A stretch of 64,000 nucleotides of DNA, from NCBI RefSeq assembly GCF_029168945.1, contig NC_083602.1:48793442-48857441 (forward strand), given 5' to 3'. A program made the translations under genes and the position numbers. The DNA is from Cannabis sativa (taxonomy: Eukaryota > Streptophyta > Magnoliopsida > Rosales > Cannabaceae). Below the pieces are notes generated by a model. The model worked only from the letters and a program-made list of their open reading frames with translations. It made no database searches and had not been told where the DNA came from. Below, one piece after another: positions 25,000 through 38,041 of this stretch; positions within the stretch are counted from its first letter, which is position 1; the number at the start of each line of letters is the position of its first letter.

Positions 25000-26469
25000 T
25001 CGCCACCATTAGGGTGATCAATGCTATATAAAACACTTACAAATAATATTATCTTTTGAGATTCTACGGCGTTAAATTGATAATGATCGTTCCTCCATTA
25101 GGGAGGATTACTCACTAAAACAAGAACTATGTAGAACCAACAATGGAGATCGAATATCCTTATAACTAAAAGTTCATTATTTTAAAGAGTTGTATTTTCC
25201 TCTAATATTTATTTTAATCAATTTATTTTAAATATATATTTATTTAATTAAAATTTCCAATTTAGAATGAAAAATTCTAAATATAAATTTTAATTTAATA
25301 TTTATAAAATATACTTAGATGGATATGAAAATAAAGTGAATTATTTCCATCTTAGTAATAATTTCCAATAAATATTTAGAAAATTATTCAATTTAAGTTG
25401 TTTCAAAATTAATTTAAATTAATTTACAACTCAAATTTAATTTTCTATAAATATATATTGCATTTCAAAAAATTAAAGTATTTAAGAATACAATTTTCGA
25501 AATTGCTTGTTAAAATAAAATAAAAATAAATCCTGGAAAAAATTATTCTAATTTTATATTGGCCCAAAATTAATTAATAAAATTAATTTACAACAAAAAT
25601 ATAATTTTCCTATTTGCTTAAATATTAAAGAAAAAATTTCAAATATTCAAGTATCATGATGAAAATCAACTTAAATATTAATTTTTTATTTAATTAAATA
25701 CACTAGAAAAATACTTCAAGCAAAACAGATAATATCTATCTAGACGTTCATTGACTAATTAATTTATTTTCTAATTATAATATATTTTAATTCATTTATT
25801 TTAATTGATCATTAAATGAAAAAATCATTGATTTAAGTTGGTCCAAAATTAAAATAAATAATTTTCAACTTTAATCTATTTTTCAAATAAAAATCAAAAT
25901 TTCTGCATTTAAGAAATGCAATTTTGAAATTGTGGGAAAAAGATTAATAAAATAAAATAAAATATATTTTGAAAATTATTCAAATTTAAGTTATTCTGAA
26001 ATAAGATTTCAAACTTAAAATAATTTTCAATTTTAATTAAATAACATGAAAATAATAATATTTAAGTATCATGATGAAAATCAACTTAGATGTTTTAATT
26101 TTCAATTTAATTAAATGTATTAAGTTCAAGAAATAAATAATTAAGTATAGAGGAGACTTAATTATTAATTCTAGTTTAATACTAGGAAAAATATACTTAA
26201 CTTAGATTGTACCAAAATTAATTATTAAACAATTAATTTCACAATCTATGATATTTTCCTAATTAAATATTAGAAATATAATTAGTACTAGAAATAACTA
26301 TCTAGATTCTAGAATATATATCATTAACTAAGTGTTTTTCTAAAATTAACTTTAAAATATTAAATGAAAAGAATTCATATATTTTAAAAGTTAATTATGT
26401 TGCTAATTCAATTTTAATTAGGTTAGACTAAAATAATTAACCTAATACAATTATTTAAATAAGGCAAAT

Positions 26470-26562
26470 GGGCCTTCACAATTGGGGTAGTTCATGTGAG
26501 GGGGAGCTGGGTTCAGTATGTCGTACCCACTTCTATTGGCCCCCAACTCTCACACAAGGCCC
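26470..26562 (-). repeat. Conserved GGGCCTT/AAGGCCC block, second copy
   Basis: 93 bp with the same ends and core as 21433-21524. Confidence 0.7.
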
Positions 26563-27105
26563 AAAAGAGAGGAATTTAACCTTTAAATAAACAATTGTTA
26601 TTCATTGAATAAGCCCAAATCTAATTGGGCCTAAATAGCAACCTAGTCCATTTACTTAGTTAAACTTAAATGGGGAAACTTACAAAAATACTGTTTTTTA
26701 CCAAATGTTTTCAAAAATACTGGGACATGGCAAACTTTACATTTTTACTGTCCAAGCCTATTTTTATTTCTTTTATACTGTCCATGCCCAATATATTTAC
26801 TTTTATACTGTAAATAGTATCAAAACACAAACGGCACCTCTCCTTCGTGGTTAGAGACGGATAAATCAACACCGGAATCATAGAAACACCAGAAAAAAAA
26901 ATTATAAAATCTGGGAAAGAGAAAAAATTACTAAATTAACAATAAATTACTGCTTTGTAGTGTTATTTTACTGTTGTTTTAATATGAAAAAAAGGCCACA
27001 TAAATGAAATATTGTAAAAAATGACAGGACATGGTATCTATACCAGTTCTCATAAAGAGCAATGGACAATAGGAAAAAGAACATAATTATTTCAAGAGAA
27101 TGTGA

Positions 27106-27343
27106 CAATCCTATAAAAAAAACATATGAAAACACTACTAAAACAACACAAAATAAATAAATAAATAAATAAAAAACATAAAAAACAAGCATAAAAAAAC
27201 TCTGGAATGGTAGTATTCCGATCGGGTGTACTTGAATTCCCAATCCTATAAAAAAACATAAGAAAACACTACTAAAACAAAACTAAAACAACAAAAAAAA
27301 AAAAATAAATAAATAAAGAACATAAAAAACAAGCATAAAAAAC
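27106..27343. repeat. 135-bp tandem duplication inside the MULE-like element
   Basis: CAATCCTATAAAAAAA begins at 27106 and again at 27241. Both units continue with GAAAACACTACTAAAACAA, an AAATAAATAAAT run and AACAAGCATAAAAAA. Confidence 0.75.
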
Positions 27344-28250
27344 ATTAAAACTAAAATAATGAAATGACACACCTCAACAATCCTTTTCTTAATTATGTCT
27401 TCAAACAGATCAGTTGATTGAACAATCTTCACTTGGTAATTACCCTTTCCCTAAGAGTTAACAAAATAAAACCAAACCAACAACAAGACACAGAGTCAAA
27501 CAAACAGAAAACTATAAAATAGGACTAACAAAAAAAAAAACATGAAAAAAAAATAGGAAATATAATTAGCTTGAAAAAAACCCTAAAACAACACAAGATC
27601 AATAAAAAAAAACCTTATCAGATTTGGGAGACTTTGGAACTTTGGCTCAAACTCAAAATCAAAGTCGGAGTTCTCCAACACAGATTGAGGATATTTTTGA
27701 TTTAGTGTTCTTTGAAGTACCAAAACCTATATTTGCAAGAACAGATCTAGAAAATCAAAATAAAAAAAAAAAAACCACTCTTTTATTTCCTCCCAAAAGT
27801 GTGACTAAAAATTAGAAAAACTAAAAAAAATGAGAAGAAGATGAAGAAGAAGAATTGAACTATTAAAAATAGAGCAGTACAATAATATTTAAGAAAATGT
27901 GATAAAAAAATGAAAGAAAACAACAATAAAACAACATCAGAACAATAATAAAACAATAACAAAATAAGTCATAAGAGCCATCAAACGATACAATATCACC
28001 ACTCACAAAATCAGAGCTAACTATAAACCCAAAAAAAGAAAAAAAAAACATAATTAGTAATAACAACAAAAACCCATTAAAATTTATGTCGTTCTAGAAA
28101 AAATAAATAAAGAAAAAAAGAAATTTTTTTACTTAGAAAATTTGAGTTGTCTGCTGTTCTTCTTCTTCCTCTATATAGTTCTTCTTCAAGATATTCTCAC
28201 TCTCTTCACCAAGAGAGCCTCCACACTCCTTCATCAACATGTTTCAAGTG

Positions 28251-28404
<154 letters not shown>

Positions 28405-30358
28405 GCACGCCCACAAAACTTTCTCTATATATATCTTGTTTTTCTCTCTTAAAACTCAAGTAAAAAATGAATGAAAGGAGCAAGCTTTGTAAGTTTTTGA
28501 AACAATGAAGAATGGAGATGAGTTTTATGTAAAGTCCTTGGTTGATGGACTTTATTTTAGACACCAATCTCAAAAAAAAATTTACAGACACAACTCACAA
28601 AAAGAGATAGAAAGAGAGAGAAACAAAATATATATAAACTTGGGAAAAGGGATCACATGGGTGGGTTGTTTCTAATTTTAAATTTAAGTAAACAATAATT
28701 TATCACATCAATCAACTAAATACATGTAAAAAGTCATATATATATATATATAAACACATATTACAATTCTTAAGAATGTGATCACTCACGTTAGACTTAA
28801 ATTATAAATTTAAGTTTAAAAAATAAATAAAAAGTCTGACATGAAAATGACATAAAATCATCAATCAACTTTTGAAAACTTTTTTTTACATATATACACA
28901 TATATATTATTAAGCTAAATTAAATAGACTTGCTTAAAATTTTTTAAAAAATATATATATATATATACACACAGTAAAATTGTTATAATTGCCGTGTGAC
29001 AGTAAAAAGGAAATAAAATGGGAAAAATCAGTATAGGGTGTAAATTTCCCCTTAAATGGGCTTCCTATATGCATCAAAGCCCAATAGCAAACATATAGGC
29101 TCACACAGGTCAAATGATTTGGATGGGCCCTATCATGTTACTAGGTTTACACAGATGAAAGAAATAGCAAAAATTACCTGTTACAAATTATTTATAAGAT
29201 CTATTGACAATTGGACTATGATTAAAATCAGATCATTGGATCTGTCAACAAGTTAATCATAGCAATTTAGATTAAATAAATAATAGGTTTCTAAAAAAAT
29301 TTGTATATTAATATATAAACAAACAATACAAACAAATAACTGATCTGGAATATCTGGAAAGTAAGCTAAAATATCTCAATTTTAAAATTTACAATAAAAA
29401 TTAAATTTTAAAATAAATATCTTAACTAGAATTCAAATTTAGGTTATTAGAGAATATTTGAAAAAATTTAAAATTCAACAAACTCCTAAATTTCCTAAAT
29501 TCTAAAAAAAAAAAATCAAAAATATCTAACCAATTTTTCAAATATCAAGTTTATTCAAAATTTAAATTTATTTAAAATTTCTAATAAGATAATATAATAA
29601 AATATCTTGAATTTTAAATTTAGATATTTCATTATTATATTCTACGTCTTATAACTTAATAAATTTAAATATTACATAAATAAACTAATTGAAAAATAAG
29701 ATATTTATATGGTTAGAATATTAAAAAAAAAAATAATAAGTTTGAAAAATTTAAGGTTTGAAACCCTAAAATATCTATTCAAACTAAACTAACCAATTTT
29801 TCAAATTTCATGTTATTTTTGCCAAAATATAATTTTAATAAAAAAAAAATGTCTAATAAGATAAAATGTTAAACCTAACATATTCCTAATCTTATAATTT
29901 TAATTAATAAAATATATTTCAAAAAATAACAAATTTGAAAAAAAAAAATATGATATGGTTAGCAAACTTTGAAATTTGAACAAGATTATTTTAAAAGATA
30001 ATATTTTAATATCAAAGTAAGATCATTCAAATTTAATAAAAAATAATATCTGATCTTACAATTAAAATAAATAAAATAATCTAAAATTTCAAAATTAACC
30101 ATAAGGCTCCTTTGTGAGAAATCAAATTTTCAAAATTCAAAGCCTACTAATATCTAAAACTAATTTTAATTATTAAAAAATAATTAAAATTAAATTTATT
30201 CTGAAAATTAGATTTTTGATTGAAAATTCAGATTCTACACAAAATTCTACCAAAAATTGGCTTTTGTTTCAATGAAAAACGATTTTTGAATCAAAAGTTA
30301 TGACGAAAACAAATGCATACCCCTGCGCGTGCGGATTGGGGTGTCTGACCGAGTATCA

Positions 30359-30374
30359 AGGCTGCATGCAGCCT
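30359..30374. repeat. 16-bp palindrome in copia leader (A2)
   Basis: AGGCTGCATGCAGCCT, identical to the one at 9174-9189, about 360 bp from the primer site. Confidence 0.75.
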
Positions 30375-30730
30375 ATCTGACCGAGGGACACGGGCGGGAC
30401 AAGGGTATGCTTCGGACAAGGCTTTACCTGAAGGGATTTTGTCCCATACGCGCGTGAGTGTGCTTTCAAACCCTGATATTTTCGTTCAACTTCAAAAAAT
30501 CATAACTAATTCATAAAATATCCAAATTAGGTTCTGTAAAAGCCTAAATTTATTATTTTTTTGTCTACTTTCCAGAAAAATTAATTCCAGATCGAAATAA
30601 AAAATATTTTAGTAACATATATTGCGATTTCTAAACTATCATCAAATAAGCACATAAACCACATGAAACCATCCAAATCAACACAAAACATCGTTTTAAT
30701 TCATATTTCATGAAAGTAAATCATTACCAT

Positions 30731-30743
30731 GGCTCTGAGGCCA
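30731..30743 (-). promoter_or_regulatory. Variant tRNA primer-binding site (A2)
   Basis: The minus strand reads TGGCCTCAGAGCC, two bases from LTR A2. Confidence 0.7.
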
Positions 30744-30745
30744 GT

Positions 30746-32603
30746 TATTGGAAATATTTTACCAGGATCTAGATTTACTACCATGTATGTTTTATTAACA
30801 TCCTAATATGAATTCTAAAACAATGAAATAAACACATATAAAGTTTAGAAAACCTTACATTGGGTGCAGCAGAATATAATGACTCCTTCCGTTCAGATCT
30901 CTAGCCCTTGATTCCTTTCTGTAGCAGAACATAATCAAGATCTGAACCTGGATCTCTTTCTCTCCTTCCTTTGATGCTGATTCTCCTTCTTGTTGTTTGG
31001 AATCTCCTACAGTTTTACACACTATGATTGAGATACCACTTGATGTGTGTGGGCACTCAGTCATTCACTCAAGGTTCGAAAATTTAAGAAGAAAGGAAGA
31101 GAGAAGGTGGCGGCTAGAAGATTTTCTCTGAAGGAATGAGATGCATTACCTTTTCCTGAATCTATCACTACCTATTTATTGTAACCACCTAGGTTTAGGT
31201 TAGATTTATTTGGCATTAAAATAGTAGAAAAATAAATGGTAAATGCTTATTGTGGCTGGCCCTAGGAATGGATAATGGGCCCACTTTGCAATTTTGCCAT
31301 TTTATCATTTTTTCTATCTCATTTTCTTAAAAACGCCAATTTTCCAATTTAACCACTTAAATGCCAATTCTAATTATTTAATAACTAAAAATTAATTATT
31401 AAATAATATTGTCATTTAATATATTTATTAATTAGACATATAAAGTCTCTTAATTAACAAATAAAACCTAGAATCTCTTTTCTTACAATTTTTCCCTTGC
31501 TTAGTGAAAATTCATAAACTAGATATAGTCTAACTTTAGAATTATAATTGATTAATCAAAATTAATTAACTGAGTCTTACAAGTAGTATGGTCTCAGCTA
31601 GCATGGGAACCATGGGCCTATATTTCCGAGCTTCCAATAAGTCGAACCGAATTTACCAAGTAAATTCCCTAACTTATTAATTCCTTATTGAATCCACACT
31701 TAGAACTTGGAATTGCACTCTCAGTCATATAGAACGCTCTATATGTTCCACGATATTGATACGCCATTAGTTATCCATTGTTATAATCGTAATTTGATCA
31801 ATGACACTCTAATAGATGATCTACATTGAATAGGCACTAATTTACTGTTACACCTTCAATGTATTTTATCCTTAAAACACTTAGCTCCGTATAAATGATA
31901 TTTCAGCGAAGTGAAATGAGATCTCCACCATTTATCTCTGTTTAGCCAAGCTCGAAGGATATCATCGTTTCACTTCTAAATTCCTATAGAAGTTATAGAC
32001 TCCATATTTATGTTAGCGCTCCCACTCAATTATACTATCATGTTTCCAAAATGTACGTATCACCCTGACCCAAAAGTAGGCTTAACTAATAAATCAAAGA
32101 ACATGTGTAATACTCTTGAGATCGAACCTAATCATATCAGGATTAAGATCATTTGATCTAGGATCAACGGGTGATATTGAATTGAATAGATATTACGGTA
32201 AATTTAAATATATCTAATCAAACTTCAATATCGGTCCCTTCCGATGTATACTCCATACATCCGATACTGGTAAACTTTGTCAATGCCATAGAAAGGACAT
32301 ACCACTTATCGAAGGTGTAAGAATACCTATCGCTGATTATACCATGCCAATCTAAATCCAGTGTTCTGACAAATCAGGGAATAAACTTTCGAACATATAA
32401 TTAAGATTATATTCCACTGTCCTGACAACACTATAATCATTAACAAATTCATATGTTCTAGACTTAAATAGAATTCATACATTATATATAATCATGAAAT
32501 AAATCATGTGAACCATGCAACATTAAATGTTATTTTTGATCTTTATTAACAAGTAAATCTGATTATATTGAAATGGGTTTTATTTAGGGCACAAAACCCA
32601 ACA
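30746..32603 (-). mobile_element. Ty1/copia LTR A2
   Basis: It is 1858 bp and very similar to LTR A1, including the decayed TTTCCAATA end and most indels. It acts as the 5' LTR of the region to its left. Its right edge (minus TGTTGGG at 32603) abuts the last 26 bp of a plus-oriented LTR, showing insertion into element F. Confidence 0.8.
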
Positions 32604-32629
32604 AGATCCTGGTAAAATAAATTCCAACA
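32604..32629 (+). mobile_element. Tail of element F 5' LTR
   Basis: AGATCCTGGTAAAATAAATT then CCAACA is the 3' edge of a plus copia LTR, directly followed by its primer site. Confidence 0.75.
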
Positions 32630-32631
32630 AC

Positions 32632-32644
32632 TGGTATCAGAGCC
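32632..32644 (+). promoter_or_regulatory. tRNA-iMet primer-binding site of element F
   Basis: TGGTATCAGAGCC, complementary to the 3' end of plant initiator tRNA-Met, two bases after the LTR end. Confidence 0.85.
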
Positions 32645-33044
32645 AGGTTAATTGATTTGCTTGCAAGAAATTTGGACTTAAAACGATTTGAATGTGATTT
32701 GGATGGTTTCATGTTGATCTATGTGTTATGTGATGATTGATTGATGTTTGTGAATTTTTGTGAAAAATAATTGAATTTTTGTTTCTGGAATTATTTTTAT
32801 TGGATAGTTTGGAAAAAAATTAAGTTATTTACTTTTTTACAAAACTCAATTTCAATTTTATTTGAATTAGTTATGATTTTTTGAAGATTTGAAAAAAGAT
32901 AGGTTGATCAACCAAGCCCACGCGCGCGGAATTGAGTGTTCCTCAGTCAGCTGCGTGTTCGGACAGGGCTTTGTCCGAGTGACACGCCCAGGGGTGTCTT
33001 AAACCCCTTATCCGCACGCGGAAATCATGCAAGGGGAGCCTTGC

Positions 33045-33077
33045 GCCGAGATTTCTCGGCAGATCACCTACTAGGTG
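33045..33077. repeat. Two adjacent inverted repeats in the leader of element F
   Basis: GCCGAGATTTCTCGGC (33045-33060) and CACCTACTAGGTG (33065-33077) can form hairpins. They lie at the position of the palindrome in other copies, about 410 bp after the primer site. Confidence 0.6.
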
Positions 33078-34188
33078 CGCGCGGATGGTATGCAACTGCA
33101 TACCATCCGTACAACTCACATTTTTTTTTTTTTTCGTTTTCTTCGATTTTTCATGCTATTTCATGGAATTAACTTCCGATTTTTTGTGTAGTTTTGTATT
33201 TTGTTTTTTTACTTTTCATATTTCAAATCTAATTATCAGAAATAAATTAATTTGAACTTTTTAAAATTAATTTTAGATATTAGTATAATTTGAATTTGAA
33301 AATAGGTAAAAATCTATCTTTTTGCTTATTTTTTTTTATCTTATTTTCAAATTTGATTGTTTAATCTTATTTTTAAATTTAAGGTCAGATATTAAATTTT
33401 TTTTTTTTGATTTTTTAAATAATTTGACTTTATTTAAATTTAAAATAAGATTACTATAATCATGATATTTTGAATAGAAATAAGATATTTTGCTAACTTT
33501 TAAATTTTGTTATTTTTTTATTAAATTATACAATCAGAAAATGTATATTTATATATCATTTTTTATTTTATTGAATATTTAATTTATAAAATAACATGAA
33601 ATTTGAAAGGTGGTTAGCAAATTTTTTTTGAAATGATATTTAGGTTTATCGAAACCTAATTTTTCAAAATTGTAGGTTTAATTTTAAATATTATTTTATT
33701 TCATTTGAAAATCCGAAAAAATATTTTTTTTATTTAATTATTTTTCGAAATTTAATTAATTATTTAAAATTAAATAAATCCTACTTCCAACTATCCAAAT
33801 TCAACCTGTTGTAGGAGTTTGTGTTTTAGCTTATGCGTAAGTTTTATAAAACCTATTATTGCTTGATCTAAATTGCCATGGTTAACTTGTTGACAGATCC
33901 AATGATCTGATTTTAACCCATGGTTCAATTGTCAATAGGTCAAGTAAATAATTTTTTAACAGGTAAATTTTACATTCTTCTTTCATCTGTGTATGACCTA
34001 GTAACATGATAGGGTCTATCCAAATCTGTGTGCCTGTGTGAGCCTATATGTTTATTTTGTTATAGATGCATATAGGTTGTTGCTAAATAAAATGTCACAC
34101 CCTGATAGATTTTATTTAGGTTCATTTAGTTTTTGGACCTATTCAATTAATAATAGTTATTTATTTTAAAGTTAAATTCCTCTTTTTT

Positions 34189-34281
34189 GGGCCTTGTGTG
34201 AGAGATGGGGGCCAATAGAAGTGGTTACGACATACTGAACCCAACTCCCCCTCACATGAACTACCCCAATTGTGAAGGCCC
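34189..34281 (+). repeat. Conserved GGGCCTT/AAGGCCC block, third copy
   Basis: 93 bp, same ends and core as the other three copies, opposite orientation to those in the minus array. Confidence 0.7.
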
Positions 34282-34319
34282 ATTTGCCTGCTTTGAATAA
34301 CTGTACTAGGTTAATTAAA

Positions 34320-34692
34320 GGGTAAATACCATTTTGGACCCTCTGTTTTGCAAAAGTTACCAATTGGACCCTGTGTTTTGTTAAATGACAAAATGGACCC
34401 TATATTTTCTAAAATAGTACAAATAGGACCCTGAATTGATTTTTTGTCAAAATAAAGTTTAATTATAATCCGATCTAAAAGTGCTATGACAAAACTGTTT
34501 ACATTTTTTGTATCTGTTCGTATTAAGCATTGTCTTCAAGTTGGTTGTATTAAAAAAAAAGTTGTCAAAAATTAAGCTCAAGGTCCTATTTTTACTATTT
34601 TAGAAAATACAAGGTCCATTTTGTCATTTAACAAAACACAGGGTCCAATCTGTAACTTTTGCAAAACACAGGGTCCAAAATAGTATTTACCC
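34320..34692. mobile_element. MULE-type MITE with long terminal inverted repeats
   Basis: This 373-bp element begins GGGTAAATACCATTTTGGAC and ends with its complement (GTCCAAAATAGTATTTACCC). The inverted repeats extend about 120 bp. It is flanked by TTAATTAAA at 34311-34319 and 34693-34701, a 9-bp target duplication. The homologous copia sequence at about 21398-21416 (minus strand) has a single TTAATTAAA and no insert, which confirms the boundaries. Noncoding; its RNA would fold into a near-complete hairpin. Confidence 0.9.
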
Positions 34693-35448
34693 TTAATTAA
34701 ATTAGTTTAACCTGATAAAATTGATTACCAACATAATTAATTTTTAAAATATATGAAATTTATTTTCATTTTAATATTTTAAAGTTAATTTTAAGAAAAA
34801 CACTCTTAGTTTAAGATATTATTTCTAGATAAACTATTTGTATTTTTCTTGTATTTAATTAAATAAAGAATTTTAACTAACTAGATTCTTTCTGAAGCTT
34901 ATTTAAATTATTTTATTAAATATTCCTATTTAAGTTATAAATTAGTTATTTCTAACTAATTTTTCTAATCAACTTAAATTTGAATATCTTTTGAATTTAA
35001 AATTAAGTTGAGGAATTCTAGGAGTTAGTTATTGAAGATTCTAGAGATATTTTTTAAGTTGTTAAACTTAAAATGGAATATCTTAAATTAGGTGGTTACA
35101 ACTTAATTTTGATATTTAATTAAATTTTATATGAAAATTTTTTAAGTTGGTTATTTTAGATTCTTTCTATAACAACTTAAATTAGATATTTTTCAAATTT
35201 TTGAAAAGATACTTAGTTAAATTAAGATATCTTCTAGATAGTTATTTCTATACTAGTTATTATTTCTAATATTAAAATAGGAAAATATCATAGATTGTGA
35301 AATTAATTATTTAATAATTAATTTTGGTACAATTCAAGTTAAGAATATTTTTCCTAGTATTAACCTAGAATTAATAATTAAGCCTTCTCTATACTTAATT
35401 ATTTATTTCTTGAATTTAATACATTTAATTAAATTAAAAATTAAATGT

Positions 35449-35761
35449 GAGTGCCCACACACATCAAGTGGTATCTCAATCATAGTGTGGAAGATTGTGT
35501 AGAATCCAATCAACAAGAAGGAGAATCAGCATCAAAGGAAGGAGAGAAAGAGATCCAGATTCAGATCTTGGTGATGCTCTGCTACAGAAAGGAATCAAGG
35601 GCTAGAGATCTGAACGGAAGGAGTCATTATATTCCGCTGCACCCAATGTAAGGTTTCTTAAACTTTATATGTGTTTAATTTCATTGTTTTAGAATTCATA
35701 TTATGATGTTAATGAAACATACATGGTAGTAAATCTAGATCCTGGTAAAATATTTCCAACA
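35449..35761 (+). mobile_element. 3' end of a plus copia LTR (element F 3' LTR tail)
   Basis: It matches the last 300 bp of LTR 43478-45397, from GTGCCCACACACATCAAG to TTTCCAACA. The 5' four-fifths of the LTR are deleted. Right flank TAGAT does not match the CACAC before 12230, so no target duplication frames element F. Confidence 0.75.
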
Positions 35762-36290
35762 TAGATTAGCTTCTCCATGAGTGGGTATCGACTTTCTGCA
35801 TTTACTAGCCATTTGCTGATGTAGTATACCGCGTGTGACACCTAGGTACATGCCTAGGTCTTCTATGTCTAGGGGTTTAGACAACACTGGTGGTTGGGCC
35901 AATTGCTTCTTCAGCTCTTGGAATGCGTTTTCACATTTCTCTGTCCACTCAAATTTTTTGTTGCCTCTAAGAATGTTGAAGAAGGGTACGCATTTGTCTG
36001 TAGACTTACAAATCTGCTTAGTGCAGCAATGCGTCCCGTTAGGCTTTGTACTTCCTTGACAGTTGTGGGCGACTTCATGTCCGAAAAGACTTGGTTCTTG
36101 TCTGGATTTGCTTTTATTCCCCTGGTGTTGACTATGAAGCCAAGGAATTTTCCAAGCCTACGCCAAAAGAGCATTTGAGGGGGTTGAGCTTCATGTTGTA
36201 GCTACGAAAGATTTTGAAGCACTCGCCTAGGTCTCCACATGACCCCAAGCGTTTTTGGACTTGACAAGCATGTCATTTACGTACACTATT
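35762..36290 (-). pseudogene. Tat-lineage reverse transcriptase/RNase H fragment
   Basis: The minus strand encodes YVNDMLVKSK (36283 leftward), then FLGFIVNTRGIKANPDKNQ, VKEVQSLTGRIAALSRFVS, and a broken RNase H start with AQPPVLSKPLDIEDL. The RT catalytic YVDD is changed to YVND (36272-36283). Several frameshifts and stops are present. Upstream RT is missing to the right of 36290. Confidence 0.8.
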
Positions 36291-37420
36291 TATAGGGACT
36301 TAATGCATGAGGATGGTTTCCCTTTTGCTTACAGTGCACAAAATAAGAAATTACAATGATTCTATAATTACGATATACAAAATAGGAAATAAAACAGGTT
36401 GCCATTTCCCTCTGACTCAATCCCAAGATTATTGGGATTGTCTTCGCGTCTGGACAATCGAGATTAATCTTTGAATCCTCGTACGTTGCTCGACACCAAC
36501 ACACTTCTACCTGGGCGGGTATTTTCTCTACAACCCTGCTCGGATAACAAACTATTACAAATGCTGATTAGTCATGTGCAGGCTGCTAGGGATATTTTCC
36601 TCAACCTAGGTATCAGAAATATGTGACAAGTGTTATTTGATCCTATTGCCACGTCAAGGTGCAAAAAACTTGATAACACAAATTCAAAGGAAAAAAAATT
36701 TATGTATAAAGAAATGTTTAATTTTAATTTAAATTGTATGTAGAAAAAATTATATATAAAAATAAAATATACATTTGATCTATTAAATTTTGATATATAA
36801 TTGTAATATATGTATTAGACTTTTAAATGACTATAATCTTTCCATTAAAATGTTAATTGTATATATAATTTTTTAATTTTTTTTTTAATTTTTTTTTTTT
36901 ATAAATATGTGTGGATTAGATTGCATCAGAAACTTTTACATGTCAATCAATATCCAATCTCCATAAGTGTAAATTTTGAATTTTCCAATCCAATCTGCAC
37001 AGTATGCGGACATCTATACTTTACAGATTAGATTGAATTAGATTGTGCAGATTAAATTAAATTTATTATTTTACGAACACCCTTAATTACTAACCTTAAA
37101 TTGAGAATAAAGATTTTTTTTTTTTTTAAAAAATAGACTATACGACTTTTGGGATTACAAAAAATGGCCCGACTCTTGGTACTGTCAAAAGTTTTTCAAA
37201 TGTAGATAAACAAACTAGCATAGTAGAAGAACCATCCAAAAGATAATTATGAAAAAAAAAAAAAAATTAAAATAGTAAAAAGAAAATTTCTAAATGTTTA
37301 TGGACCACATAATGAATGGGCTTGAATTGAACCAAAACATTGTTAAATCAAATTCGTATAAGTTTTTTTCATTTTTTAATGGACAAATTCATATAAGTTG
37401 AAATTGGAATAGAAATACTT
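36291..37420. other. Intergenic AT-rich DNA, possible transposon edges
   Basis: No gene is supported. A CTATTTATAGGG sequence near 36287 could be an LTR or MITE edge. Around 36905-37085 is a stretch with GGATTAGATTG-type repeats ending GAACACCCTTA, reminiscent of a hAT-like end, but I find no matching left end. Long T runs occur near 36870-36900 and 37115-37127. Confidence 0.4.
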
Positions 37421-37427
37421 TTTTACC

Positions 37428-37687
37428 CACGTGAACATTTGTGTGGCCTGTTCATCCACCAAGGGTATATCCGTCGTTTCACTCCTCCTCAACTCCTGGC
37501 CCTGACTAGTCCACAACAATCAGATCTTCGTTTCTGACCTCATCTGAGTCATCTCCCAAATGTAAGAGGGCCTATCATTTCTCACCAATCCAATTAAGCC
37601 ACGTGGAACTAAACTCAATTTTATTGGCTCATTTTGTTTTCCAACTTATCACACGTCAGCAGTAAACTACTACATTGTTGACACGTG
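37428..37687 (+). promoter_or_regulatory. Three G-boxes upstream of DiT1
   Basis: Perfect CACGTG hexamers lie at 37428-37433, 37600-37605 and 37682-37687, about 610 to 355 bp before the start codon. G-boxes bind bZIP and bHLH factors and are common in light-responsive photosynthesis genes. A CCAAT sequence lies near 37585. No clear TATA box was found, so the start site is unknown. Confidence 0.55.
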
Positions 37688-38041
37688 TAATGGGCTTCAC
37701 CTTGTAAGAGTAGACTGTAGCGGAGGTTCTGTTAAACTAACCCCTATTAAGTCTTATTTCAAAAAAAACCCCTATTAAGTCCAACCTGGCACTGTGGCTA
37801 GAAGGGGGATCTTCTCAGTGCTTTTGGCGGAGATTTCTAACACAAACGACGGCATTACAAAGAAAGCTTATTTTTTTTATTTTTTTTGATAAAGCTTTCT
37901 GAATCTGATTGAAAAGATTCAAATCATATCTCAACCGTTTGATCATAATCCGACAGTTCATCATTTTTTTTTTCTGCCGATTGCTCCAAAGTCTACTGCT
38001 TCACGGTTCACACTCCTCTTTTGCTAACAAAGCCTCCCTCA

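Larger units (their letters stand above)
32645..35448 (+). mobile_element. Copia leader and internal region of element F
   Basis: Plus-oriented counterpart of the minus leaders. It has a GC-rich island at 32920-33110, the conserved block at 34189-34281 and a MITE insertion at 34320-34692. No supported coding frame. It ends at a deletion junction near 35445 and passes directly into the end of an LTR. Confidence 0.7.

Noticed and set aside
27863..28069. Hydrophobic minus-strand frame that could be a membrane peptide
   Set aside because: It arises from A-rich, low-complexity DNA read as Phe/Leu-rich protein.
34172..34363. 63-codon minus frame across the conserved copia block
   Set aside because: The frame is not kept in the other three copies and runs into the MITE; the conservation looks structural rather than coding.
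35762..36290. RT fragment as an endogenous pararetrovirus
   Set aside because: The motifs and their order (NPDK, LTGRIAALSRFVS) are those of Tat-lineage Ty3/gypsy pol; no movement or coat protein is seen.
36905..37085. A second hAT-like element upstream of DiT1
   Set aside because: Only one possible end (GAACACCCTTA) is visible; no matching left end or target duplication was found.
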